From Acidimicrobiales bacterium (GTDB lineage Bacteria > Actinomycetota > Acidimicrobiia > Acidimicrobiales > SZUA-35), in the NCBI GenBank assembly GCA_020630065.1, contig JAHDCC010000008.1, forward strand, positions 91,553-155,552: 64,000 nucleotides of DNA. Direction: 5' to 3'. The translations under genes were made by a program, and so were the position numbers. The notes below the pieces were generated by a model that worked only from the letters and a program-made list of their open reading frames with translations, was not told the DNA's origin and ran no database searches. Positions 29,444 through 38,216 of the stretch are shown here, one piece after another. Within the stretch, counting starts at the first letter, position 1, and the number at the start of each line of letters is the position of its first letter.

Positions 29444-29524
29444 CAGTTCAATTCTGTTAGGAGGCTCCACGAATCCCACGTCAGAGACAGTCGCTCTCGC
29501 CGACTCAACCGACCAAACCTCCAC
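28961..29524 (-). pseudogene. truncated AvcD-like anti-phage dCTP deaminase (C-terminal deaminase domain only)
   Basis: 'MHAEQSALTDAARRGVSTQDKQLTVTTFPCHECTPMIVGAGIKRVVYMQPFPKSLADQLFDDSV...VTFTPFVGISPRLYNRLFE'; HAE and PCxxC zinc motifs; no N-terminal NTPase domain; ORF start lies outside the second repeat. Confidence 0.75.
29444..29467 (+). repeat. direct repeat copy 2 of tRNA-Thr 3' end, putative att
   Basis: cagttcaattctgttaggaggctc, identical to 28679..28702. Confidence 0.9.
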
Positions 29525-29596
29525 TGCTTGCGTGAGGGTCGTTTAATTCATTTAATGGTTCTAAAGGTTCGATGTGTCCTGTAGAGTGGCGTTCGT

Positions 29597-30127
29597 ATGG
29601 CGATGGCGTATATCGATGAGTCGCACCGTTCGGGTAAGTATCTGATCTCGGCGGTAGTCACGCTGGAAAGTAGACAACCTCAGCTTCGTGCTGATTTACG
29701 ACGGTTGATCTTGCCAGGCCAGCAGCGGGTTCATTTTGTGAATGAATCAGACCGCAGGAAAAAGCAGATTTTGGACGTAGCGGCTGAGTCCTCAGTGAAG
29801 AACGAGATGTGGACAGCTACCGGGTTCAAACAGAACGCGGCGCGTATCGCAATTTTTGAGGCGATGATTCCGCTGCTCGTTCGGGATGGAGTCGACCGTT
29901 TCATTGTGGAGTCGGGCGGAGCGCAGGACAAGAAAGATAGGGCTGTTCTGGCGGGTACGTTGCGGACACATGGGCTTAGCGCTGCTTACCGCCATGCCCG
30001 ACCACAGGAAGAACCGTTACTGTGGCTGCCGGATGCATTAGCGTGGTGTTTCGGGCGGAACAAACAATGGCGAAGCGAACTGTATCGGCGTGGGTTGGTC
30101 GCTAGCCACCAAAGAATCAGAGCCTAA
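29597..30127 (+). CDS. DUF3800-like protein
   Basis: 'AYIDESHRSGKYLISAVVTLE...QQRVHFVNESDRRKKQILD...FIVESGG...WLPDALAWCFGR'. Confidence 0.65.
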   Translation: MAMAYIDESHRSGKYLISAVVTLESRQPQLRADLRRLILPGQQRVHFVNESDRRKKQILDVAAESSVKNEMWTATGFKQNAARIAIFEAMIPLLVRDGVDRFIVESGGAQDKKDRAVLAGTLRTHGLSAAYRHARPQEEPLLWLPDALAWCFGRNKQWRSELYRRGLVASHQRIRA

Positions 30128-30378
30128 AAAGCGCTAATCCTGACCTCAAACCGTCCGGAGAGGGGTCAGGACCACTTCAGGTAGCTATTGCCCCTGCTCT
30201 TTAAGTATCGCCGGTAAAACGGAAAATGTAAACCCCTTAAAATCGAGTAGGGGATGTTCACGACTTCTTGGAGCATCTGGCTGTTTGTTCTGATCCGGCG
30301 GTTCTAACATGTGTACCAGCGCTACTAGTGCATTCTACGAACGCCTGGAAAGGGCGCTGGCTTGAATAGTCTTGAGCT

Positions 30379-30723
30379 ATGGCTGACAAGATTATTCCGA
30401 TATTCAGGGTTAAGGATGGCGAGAAAACAGCGGAGTGGTACCAGCGTTTAGGTTTCGAAGTTGTGAGTGAGCACAGGTTCGCTCCAGGGATGCCGCTTTA
30501 TCTCTTTCTTGAACGCAACGGCGAAGAGTTGCATCTGTCGGAACACAAAGGCGATGCCAAAGGGCCTGGCCTTATCTACTTTTGGATTGAAGAGGGCTTG
30601 GAGACGATCGCTGAAGAGTTTGGCGCAAGTATTGAGCAGCAGCCGTGGGCGAAAGAGCTAAAGATGAAAGACCCTGACGGCAATCGACTCAGAATAGCGT
30701 TGCGGCACTCAGGCGCGGAATGA
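30379..30723 (+). CDS. VOC family / bleomycin resistance-like protein
   Basis: 'PIFRVKDGEKTAEWYQRLGFEVVSEHRF...LSEHKGDAKG...MKDPDGNRLRIAL'. Confidence 0.9.
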   Translation: MADKIIPIFRVKDGEKTAEWYQRLGFEVVSEHRFAPGMPLYLFLERNGEELHLSEHKGDAKGPGLIYFWIEEGLETIAEEFGASIEQQPWAKELKMKDPDGNRLRIALRHSGAE

Positions 30724-30869
30724 ACAAACGAAGGTCTAAGAAGGAAACATCCGGACACCGCTATGCCAGTTGTCCCTGACTAAGTTATGTCCTGACCCAT
30801 GGTTCAGTTCGTAGAATTCGAAACCCGGTTTCTTTAGATCGTTCAGAGCTGATTCAACAACATCGCTGT

Positions 30870-32278
30870 TTACCCAAGTGTCGTCCCCAAAGCTTGCAGC
30901 AGGCTCAGTAACGCCAAGAGTGCAAGAAGTGCAAATACGATTATGTGAAAGCGTCTCATAGTGGGCTTTGCTGAGGCGTCCACCGGTGACGTTTCAATGC
31001 GTGACTCGAGCCCGAACACGAGCAGCTGGCCTTCTTCGTATGGCATCTTGTCGTGGCCGGAGATGTGAAGTCGTTCAAGGCCAGGTCGACGGTTTTGGTC
31101 GGTGGCTATCTCGGTCACTTCGGGGGCGTCGCATCCTGGGTTGTTTCGGATATTTAGAGTTTGGATTCGGTCGTGTTGAGATAGTGTTCGCAGTAAGGAA
31201 GGCATCCTGTCCGCTTCGATGTGGTTGCCTGCGAGGTCAAGGCGGACGAGGTTGTGAAGATGGCGGGCGATTGCGGCTGCCCCGCTGCCGCCGATTTGGT
31301 TGTACTCCAGATCTAGATCTGTGAGCAGGTTGAGCTGTTCGGCGATTTCGGTTGCCCCGATGTTTCCGATCATGTTGTAGCCAAGGTCGAGTTCGGCAAG
31401 GTTGTGGAGGTTAGATGCAATGGCTGCTGCTCCGTCATCTCTGATCGGGTTGTGCGCCATGTTTAGTTTGGTGAGGTTGTGGAGGTTGCTTTCGAAGGAT
31501 CGTGTCCCATCATCTCCAATGTTGTTGTCGCTGAGATCTAGAGTTTTGAGTTGAGGTAACCCTTCAGCGATAGCGTTTGCCCCTTCGTTCCCGATGTGGT
31601 TGTAGTGGAGGTTGAGCTCTTCGAGGTTGTTAAGGTTGCTGGCAATCGCTGCAGCGCCGTGATGTCCGTCGTGGGTTTCGGTGAGGTCGAGTTGACTAGC
31701 CCAGTTAGTTGTTCAGCGAGTTCGACTACGCCAGCGCTCTCGATCTCGTTGCGGCCCAGGTCGAGGCTAGTGAGCTTGTGGAGGTTGTTGGCGATAGCTG
31801 CTGCACCCTCGTATCCGATGTCGTTGTACTCCAGGTGTAGGCTGGTGAGAGATGAAAGGTTATTGGCGATCGCCTGTGTGCCTTGGTCGCCTATGTTGTT
31901 GTATCGCAGTTCGAGTTCGGACAAGTTGGGGTTGCGTGCGATTGTTGCCGCACCGTCTGGTCCGATGTTGTTATAGCTGAGGTTGAGTGCGGTTAGTTGT
32001 GGGAATCTTTCAGCAATCACCTCAGCGCTGTACTCTCCAATGTTTAGACCGACCAACGCGAGCCTTTTGACGTGGTTGATGCCCGCCATTTGAACCAGAT
32101 CATCGACGGCAAGACGATCTACACAAAAACAATGTGTGAACGTGCTTTGAAGCTGTCGTGAGCGGAACCCTCTATAAGAAGTCGAACTGAGAATAGCGAT
32201 GGAGTCTGCTGGGCCGAACTCGTAGGAAACCTCTTTCAGCGAAGAGATTTTTGGTATCGACAGTTCGGCTTCTGGCAT
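30870..32278 (-). pseudogene. leucine-rich repeat (RI-type) protein with C-terminal TM helix, split by a 1-bp frameshift near 31692
   Basis: ORFs 31538..32278 and 30870..31460 plus the intervening -1/+1 frame all encode continuous LRRs (GAAAIAxNLxxLxxLDLxYNxIGxx). Confidence 0.8.
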
Positions 32279-32402
32279 GTTCGCAATCGTAGTTCTTGCA
32301 GCGCCATCACTTGGTTAATCGCAAGAGTTGAGACACGCCGAGCGGGGGTAGTAGCTTTGTTGATTTGTTGTTCAAGTCTCACAACCGCGACTTTTACACA
32401 GT

Positions 32403-32426
32403 CTTGACGTGTCATGATACGTCAAG
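32403..32426. promoter_or_regulatory. palindrome CTTGACGTGTCATGATACGTCAAG upstream of the TA operon
   Basis: 8-bp perfect arms plus central TCATGA dyad; overlaps the ORF-track ATG at 32414. Confidence 0.65.
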
Positions 32427-32446
32427 ATATGTTGTTGGATATGGAA

Positions 32447-32653
32447 ATGGTTAAGTTCAGCTCAAAGATTGAAAAGCAGAACCTCGACGACCTGCGTGCG
32501 TATGCTTCTGAGTCGAAGAAGAACATTTCTATTGTTCTTAACGAGGCAGTAGCCGAATATCTGGCATCAGTCAGAGTGCGTCCCACGTTCATCGAAGCGT
32601 CATCAGAAGTGCTTGATGAGCACGCTGAACTTCTAGACAAGCTCGCTCAATAG
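32447..32653 (+). CDS. putative antitoxin of a Doc-type toxin-antitoxin module
   Basis: Small RHH-like protein 'MVKFSSKIEKQNLDDLRAYASESKKNISIVLNEAVAEYLASV' directly upstream of doc; start is one of several ATGs between 32414 and 32447. Confidence 0.75.
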   Translation: MVKFSSKIEKQNLDDLRAYASESKKNISIVLNEAVAEYLASVRVRPTFIEASSEVLDEHAELLDKLAQ

Positions 32654-32657
32654 AAGC

Positions 32658-33047
32658 GTGGAAACGACTACATACCCAACGGTCGAAGAAGCCCTCTACC
32701 TGCATAAGGCTTTGATTGACCGGTTCGGCGGTGCGCACGGTGTGCGAGATAAAGGCTTGCTAGAAAGTGCGCTCATGCGTCCACGCTCTGGCTACTACGA
32801 AACCCTGTCACTTCAAGCAGCCGCACTACTGCATAGCCTTATCCTAAACCATTGTTTCGTGGACGGTAACAAACGAATCGGGTTCGCCTTAATGGCGACA
32901 TTCCTAAAACTCAATGGTGATTCAATAGTCGTCGACGCTACCACCGCCGAGCGTTTCATTATCGACGACATCATTGTCGGAAAAAAAGACGTTGCTGATA
33001 TAGCCGCATGGATAGAACTACACCTTCATGGACAGTCGAAGCGCTAG
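32658..33047 (+). CDS. doc: Doc/Fic-family toxin
   Basis: 'HCFVDGNKRIGFALMATFLKLNG' Fic/Doc motif; 129 aa; GTG start. Confidence 0.93.
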   Translation: METTTYPTVEEALYLHKALIDRFGGAHGVRDKGLLESALMRPRSGYYETLSLQAAALLHSLILNHCFVDGNKRIGFALMATFLKLNGDSIVVDATTAERFIIDDIIVGKKDVADIAAWIELHLHGQSKR

Positions 33048-33188
33048 ACGACCCAGCTAGTCTTCATCGAATCTCAGCCGCGATTGGGCCTGAAAATCAG
33101 CCACCCATCAAGATCGTTCAAAACCTAGATCGAGTCTAAATCACGCTGATCAGCGCAGCTCGACTCGCCCCCTTCGTGGGATGACGCG

Positions 33189-33788
33189 CTATGTTTTCGA
33201 TCGGGTTCCGGTCTTGATCTTCTCGACCGAGGACCACACCTGTTCGGTCAGCTCTACCAGGTCCTTCGTAGGGTCTTGAAGCCATAGATAGAATGCGCCG
33301 TCGGTTCCTCCGACCAGGGCTCCAGCCATCACCGAACCTCGCAAAGCGCCAGCCACATCGCCATCCTCAACGTTCTCGGTAAGCAGCGACCGGTGAGCCT
33401 CGAGCCAGGCTCGGTTTAACGCGGCCTCAGTCGGCCGCATCGACGGTATGCTAGCCATAAATTTGAACGCGACCTCGATGCGGGCGCGGTCTGACTGAAT
33501 AAACCGCGCCACGTCTATGATCGAACGACGGCAGACATCAAAGTCCGACTCTGAAGGGTCTCTCAGGTCGATCAACTTCAGGTAATGGGCCAGCCACTGT
33601 CGGGGGATTTCATAGGCGATTTCGTCTTTGCTGTGAAAGTGTCGGTACACGGTTCGACGAGAAACATCGGCCGCGTCGGCGATCTGTGACACGCTGGTCT
33701 TTGAGAAACCTTGTTTTAAAAAAAGCGACGCTGCAGCCTCGTAAATTTCCGCCCGTGTCTGCTCGTTCCGTCTGTCTTGTAATGTCAC
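33189..33788 (-). CDS. TetR family transcriptional regulator
   Basis: 'EIYEAAASLFLKQGFSKTSVSQIADAADVSRRTVYRHFHSKDEIAYEI'. Confidence 0.95.
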   Translation of the reverse strand: MTLQDRRNEQTRAEIYEAAASLFLKQGFSKTSVSQIADAADVSRRTVYRHFHSKDEIAYEIPRQWLAHYLKLIDLRDPSESDFDVCRRSIIDVARFIQSDRARIEVAFKFMASIPSMRPTEAALNRAWLEAHRSLLTENVEDGDVAGALRGSVMAGALVGGTDGAFYLWLQDPTKDLVELTEQVWSSVEKIKTGTRSKT

Positions 33789-33913
33789 GATGACCTCTCC
33801 TCAAAGCACATACTGCACATTGTGCCATTCTGGCGCAGTGTTTCCTGGGTCTCCTTGTCCAGGTTACGATGGCACCAGTGTCCGAGAAGAACCGAAAGAA
33901 CGAGGGATAGGGA

Positions 33914-34345
33914 ATGAATCACCGACGATGGGTCCAAATCGCATTGGGGTACCTGGCAATTTCATCGGCGCCGCTCGGCATCTGGGGGCTCCTCGCTCCC
34001 CAGTCATTCTACGAGAATTTCCCCGGACTTGGGCGAGCATGGATTGCCCTGGACGGCCCCTACAACGAACACCTCATGCGCGACGTCGGCGCCTTGAATC
34101 TGGCCCTGATCGTACTGTTCGTGGGCGCCGCCATCTCAGTATCAAAACCCCTCGTGCTAACCGCGTGCGCCTCATCGTTAGCGTGGGGAATCCCCCACTT
34201 CCTCTACCACGTCTTTAACACCGACGGCCTGAGTAACGGCGACATCGCTGGGGTTCTCGGTGGACTTTCAGCCTTCGTCGCCCTGCCAATAGTCATAATC
34301 GTGGTTATGAACCGAAACGACATATCCCAGCCAGCCCTCGCGTAG
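33914..34345 (+). CDS. hypothetical membrane protein (about 4 TM)
   Basis: Divergent from TetR; hydrophobic segments 'GALNLALIVLFVGAAI', 'LGGLSAFVALPIVIIVVM'. Confidence 0.75.
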   Translation: MNHRRWVQIALGYLAISSAPLGIWGLLAPQSFYENFPGLGRAWIALDGPYNEHLMRDVGALNLALIVLFVGAAISVSKPLVLTACASSLAWGIPHFLYHVFNTDGLSNGDIAGVLGGLSAFVALPIVIIVVMNRNDISQPALA

Positions 34346-34566
34346 GTACATACGTCTACCAATGGATCAACTCACAGGACCCACGTCACGGTGACAACTA
34401 CCTGATTCGAGATAAGGGCATGGATGCGGTACCAGTATCGGCGCAACGCTAGATGTGGTCGGCTTTGGATCACAGATAGTAGGACTGAACTGACCGGTGT
34501 CGCCGTCGAAGGACAAGGCAAGCGGAGTCTGAACTCCGAAGACGACACCGGAAACCTATCTACCTG

Positions 34567-36996
34567 CTAAACCAGGTCTTCAACGCCGGCCTCTTCAGCC
34601 AACTCCACGATCTCATCGTCAGAAGGAGCTGGAGCCAACGACCCGGCATAGTCGATTGCCGGAAGCTCATCCACACACGATGTGTCGAGCACCGCGGTCG
34701 GGTTCTCAACAAACTCGGCGGCGATCGAAGCCGGGCACCCGTCGTTTAAGGCAACCACGTGACCTACCTGTTCAAACTCGACCAGCGTCGAATTGGGCAA
34801 CGTTTCCGCCGCCTTACGGCTCCACTCCGGCCACGTCTGGAAATCGGTGTCACTAGCCAAAACCAGTGACGGAATGTCGCTTGTTACCGGCTCGGTCACG
34901 ATCGGGTCTTCAGCCGCAACATCCCAAATGTCACACGTTGGGAAGAAATCGATGGTTGCTGCGTCCAACAATTCGGGAGACCAAACCGTGTCAGATGTTC
35001 GGGTGATCGCCGAGTTGTCCCGATACGGGAACTCTTCCGCACAGGTCACCGATAAATAGAAGCCGTCAGAGAAGAATGCGGCCACACTCGGCAAGCCTCG
35101 CTGCTCATAGGACCTTCTGCCTCGGGCGTCGGTTGGTGCCGCTTCCAGTTCTAAACCGAGAACGGTCTGAGCAAAGTTCTCAGCAGTAGCTGCCCGAACC
35201 GCCGGATCATTCGAGGCTAGCCCGTTGATCCACGCCGGTAGCGACGGGTTAGCTTCTTCGAAGATAAACATCAGTGAGAGAATGTTGATGTTTAATCCGC
35301 CGTCACCAAAAACGATCTCGGCGTTCTCTACCCCAAACGGAATAGGGTCCTGGGTTACGTTCGCTGCTGCGGCGTTAATGTCTGCCGCTAAGTTCGGGAA
35401 CGCGGCACCACAGTCGGCGTCAGCGAGACACCGTGCGACGATTTCGTCTAGGTTGTTTTGGTAGCTGATGGAATTGTCTTTTCCAGCGGATATTTCGGGC
35501 TGGAAAACGGAGTCCAAAATGGCGCTGTTGACACCTTCTGGGTAGTCACGCATTACGCTCAACGCCAGATCGGTACCGTAAGATCCGCCGAACAGGTTCC
35601 ATGTATCTACCCCTAGCCCTTGGCGAAGGTCGTCGATGTCGGCTGCGTTTTCAACTGTCGTGTAGGCCGACAAGTCAATGTTTTGGTCTACGAGTCGGTT
35701 CTTGCACTGTTGAACTTCTTGTCGGACAAGCTCTAAAATTTCTTCTTCGGTTGGTGGCTCCTCCAGAGGTTCTGAACTCTCATCAGATTCTTCGATTTCC
35801 TCATCTACGGTTTCATCGTCTTCGTCACCTGAGTCTTCAATCGCTGGGGTCGCAGATTCTTCGACTGAGTCTTCAATTGCTGGAGCCGCAGGTTCGTCGT
35901 CATTGTCCGAGTCGTCATTGCCCGATTCGTCGCTCTCCGGAGTTGCGGACTCGTCAACAGGATCGCTGACCGGAACCACGGCGCTTTCGTCAACCGGTTC
36001 TGTATCACCGCTGCCGTCATCGGAATCAGGGTCGGTAACTTCTTCAAACGGTGGTTCCTCGATAACCAAATCTTCGAGACGCACACACGTCAACGACGGC
36101 TGCGAAAACCCGGTACCTCGCTGATCAACATATACCACGTCACGTCCACCAGAGATTTCGTCGAACGCCAACTCCTGTAAAACCCCGCTAGCGGTAAGAG
36201 GCGCACCGCCCGGACCACCCTCCAAATAAACAACAGGTTCACCCACCGGTTGTTCACCAGGAACAACACCGAACGCAACGTTGATCAAACGAGAATTCGG
36301 GTTAGATCGTTCCTCAGGGACAGCCATAAACCCGCACCGCATATTCGGAGCGAACGCGAAGTCTTCGTTGCTGCACGTCAAAAACCGCACCAAATCAGAT
36401 GGTGGGCTATCGTCGGAAACCGGGTCAATATTCAGACATCGAACCCGAAGCTTATTCGGAGAAGTCCCGTCACCGGCATGAACGATCTGAACCCCATATG
36501 CCGGGGCGCTCAGCTCAATACTTGGTTGAGCGAACGGTGCCCGAGTAGCGGTATCTGGTAGATCGGGAGTCGGCGATGTCTCGCCAACCGTCTCACCCTC
36601 TTTATCGACGAAACGTACAGCCACCCGTTCGCCGGTCTCGGTCAGAGTAGAGGTCCCATCCAACGAATCCTTCCGATGAGAGCGGTCTTTCGTGACGCCG
36701 CTCACCAGCACAGTCCCGGCCGGAATTGGTTCATCCAACTCCAAAATGTTGGTGGCGCCAACAGCCCGACGTTTATTCACCTTGCCCCAACGAACCTTGG
36801 ACGGTTTCTTATCTGAACCTTCAGCGTCGATAATGTTTGTGCGTCTAAAGTCTTCGATATCGCATTGAGTCGCCGGTTCAGTTTCGGTAGGCGGGGGCGC
36901 CGCCGTACTTGGAGTGGAAGACAAACCGATTGAGAGTGCGGCGAATGGGGCGGCGGCAAGAGCGGCCCGCAACCTTCGCCAAGTGTTTGACTGCAT
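34567..36996 (-). CDS. secreted alpha/beta hydrolase (TAP/tripeptidyl aminopeptidase-like) with long acidic insert
   Basis: 'VVYLEGGPGGAPL', 'VYVDQRGTGFSQPSL', 'WNLFGGSYGTDLALSVMRDYP', 'GHVVALNDGCP'; D/E/S-rich stretch of about 110 aa. Confidence 0.88.
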   Translation of the reverse strand: MQSNTWRRLRAALAAAPFAALSIGLSSTPSTAAPPPTETEPATQCDIEDFRRTNIIDAEGSDKKPSKVRWGKVNKRRAVGATNILELDEPIPAGTVLVSGVTKDRSHRKDSLDGTSTLTETGERVAVRFVDKEGETVGETSPTPDLPDTATRAPFAQPSIELSAPAYGVQIVHAGDGTSPNKLRVRCLNIDPVSDDSPPSDLVRFLTCSNEDFAFAPNMRCGFMAVPEERSNPNSRLINVAFGVVPGEQPVGEPVVYLEGGPGGAPLTASGVLQELAFDEISGGRDVVYVDQRGTGFSQPSLTCVRLEDLVIEEPPFEEVTDPDSDDGSGDTEPVDESAVVPVSDPVDESATPESDESGNDDSDNDDEPAAPAIEDSVEESATPAIEDSGDEDDETVDEEIEESDESSEPLEEPPTEEEILELVRQEVQQCKNRLVDQNIDLSAYTTVENAADIDDLRQGLGVDTWNLFGGSYGTDLALSVMRDYPEGVNSAILDSVFQPEISAGKDNSISYQNNLDEIVARCLADADCGAAFPNLAADINAAAANVTQDPIPFGVENAEIVFGDGGLNINILSLMFIFEEANPSLPAWINGLASNDPAVRAATAENFAQTVLGLELEAAPTDARGRRSYEQRGLPSVAAFFSDGFYLSVTCAEEFPYRDNSAITRTSDTVWSPELLDAATIDFFPTCDIWDVAAEDPIVTEPVTSDIPSLVLASDTDFQTWPEWSRKAAETLPNSTLVEFEQVGHVVALNDGCPASIAAEFVENPTAVLDTSCVDELPAIDYAGSLAPAPSDDEIVELAEEAGVEDLV

Positions 36997-37170
36997 AGGT
37001 TACATCAACTTTCATGTTGGGGAATATAGCTCTACTCCCTTTGATGTCGCAGAATCGCGTAAAGATACACCAAACAGGAGTGACCTATAACACAGGTTGA
37101 TGTGGGGTTTGTGTATGTCCAGGTGGCGGCCTTTTCTGGTTCAACCCAAACCAACTAGTCCAAAATTTGT

Positions 37171-38085
37171 TTAAAGAACGTTCTGATGGAACGCGTTCGG
37201 ATCGGCGAAGAAACGTCGCCACAAAACAGTTGATTCGAGCGATTCAAACGTCGCCTCCGATATTCCAGACGTCGCGTCCAGCTCGAAAACTTTGGCGTTC
37301 GCAAACGCCATCAACAAAGGTGAATGGGTTGAGATGATGAACTGGGACCCTTTTGCCAATGACTTGTTGATCACCCCGCACAACGACATCAGGCCCTGGA
37401 CCGACAACGCCGACTCGGGTTCGTCCAGCAGATACAACCCAACTCCGGTAAACCGGCTCGTAGCCAGGTCCAGAAAGGACTCGCCGTGGGAGCGGTGGTG
37501 AAACTGGGGAAACGTCGGCGCCAAGTACTCGTCATTTTCGATGTGGCTTGCCATCCCATAAAACGTTTCGGCCCGAAGAAACCAACCCCAGCGTGGCTGT
37601 CGGCCCCATTCAAGAACCAAATGATCGGCTAGGTCGCTGTGCGTGTTGTGGGTCGAGAAGTTCAGGTTTCGACTCCCGCCTTCGGGGTTAAACCCAGCAG
37701 CAATCGCGATGGCTTCAAGCACCGTCGATTTACCGGCACCGTTATTTCCGGCCAGCACGGTCACCGACCCGAACCGAAGCTGGTCGAGTGTCTGAACCGC
37801 CGCTAACTCCAGCGCATAATTTTCGGCTTTGTCTTGATTGTCGCTGTCTTGGCTGTCTTGGCTGTCTTTGTCTTGGTCTGGGCTTTGGGTCGCTTCGTCG
37901 GGCGAAGGTTCGTTGTCGACCTTGTCCTGATACCACGCAGGGAAATCGTCTTTGTTCCAACCATCAACACTGTCGTCGGCTGTTCCAGATGCGGCGTCTT
38001 CGTTCCCGCCGTTTTCGCCTGGCGCATCATCTAACTCTGCGAGCCTGATCCGGCGAAGAAACGGAGCGTCATTTGTAGTAGCCAC
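37171..38085 (-). CDS. AAA family ATPase (ABC/SbcC-like, AAA_21 type)
   Basis: 'VTVLAGNNGAGKSTVLEAIAIAAGF', 'LYLLDEPESALS', 'GSQFIISTHSPLLMAFANAKVFEL'. Confidence 0.9.
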   Translation of the reverse strand: MATTNDAPFLRRIRLAELDDAPGENGGNEDAASGTADDSVDGWNKDDFPAWYQDKVDNEPSPDEATQSPDQDKDSQDSQDSDNQDKAENYALELAAVQTLDQLRFGSVTVLAGNNGAGKSTVLEAIAIAAGFNPEGGSRNLNFSTHNTHSDLADHLVLEWGRQPRWGWFLRAETFYGMASHIENDEYLAPTFPQFHHRSHGESFLDLATSRFTGVGLYLLDEPESALSVQGLMSLCGVINKSLAKGSQFIISTHSPLLMAFANAKVFELDATSGISEATFESLESTVLWRRFFADPNAFHQNVL

Positions 38086-38216
38086 ACTATTGAGCCTATT
38101 AGTAACTTGGCGGTCGTGGCAGCGTTGGTTATCTGCCTACTAGTCTCACATGGCTACGCAGGTGTCGTCGCCATCGAATGTGCCGGGCGGATGTCGTTGC
38201 AGGCTAAAGTGCTGGC

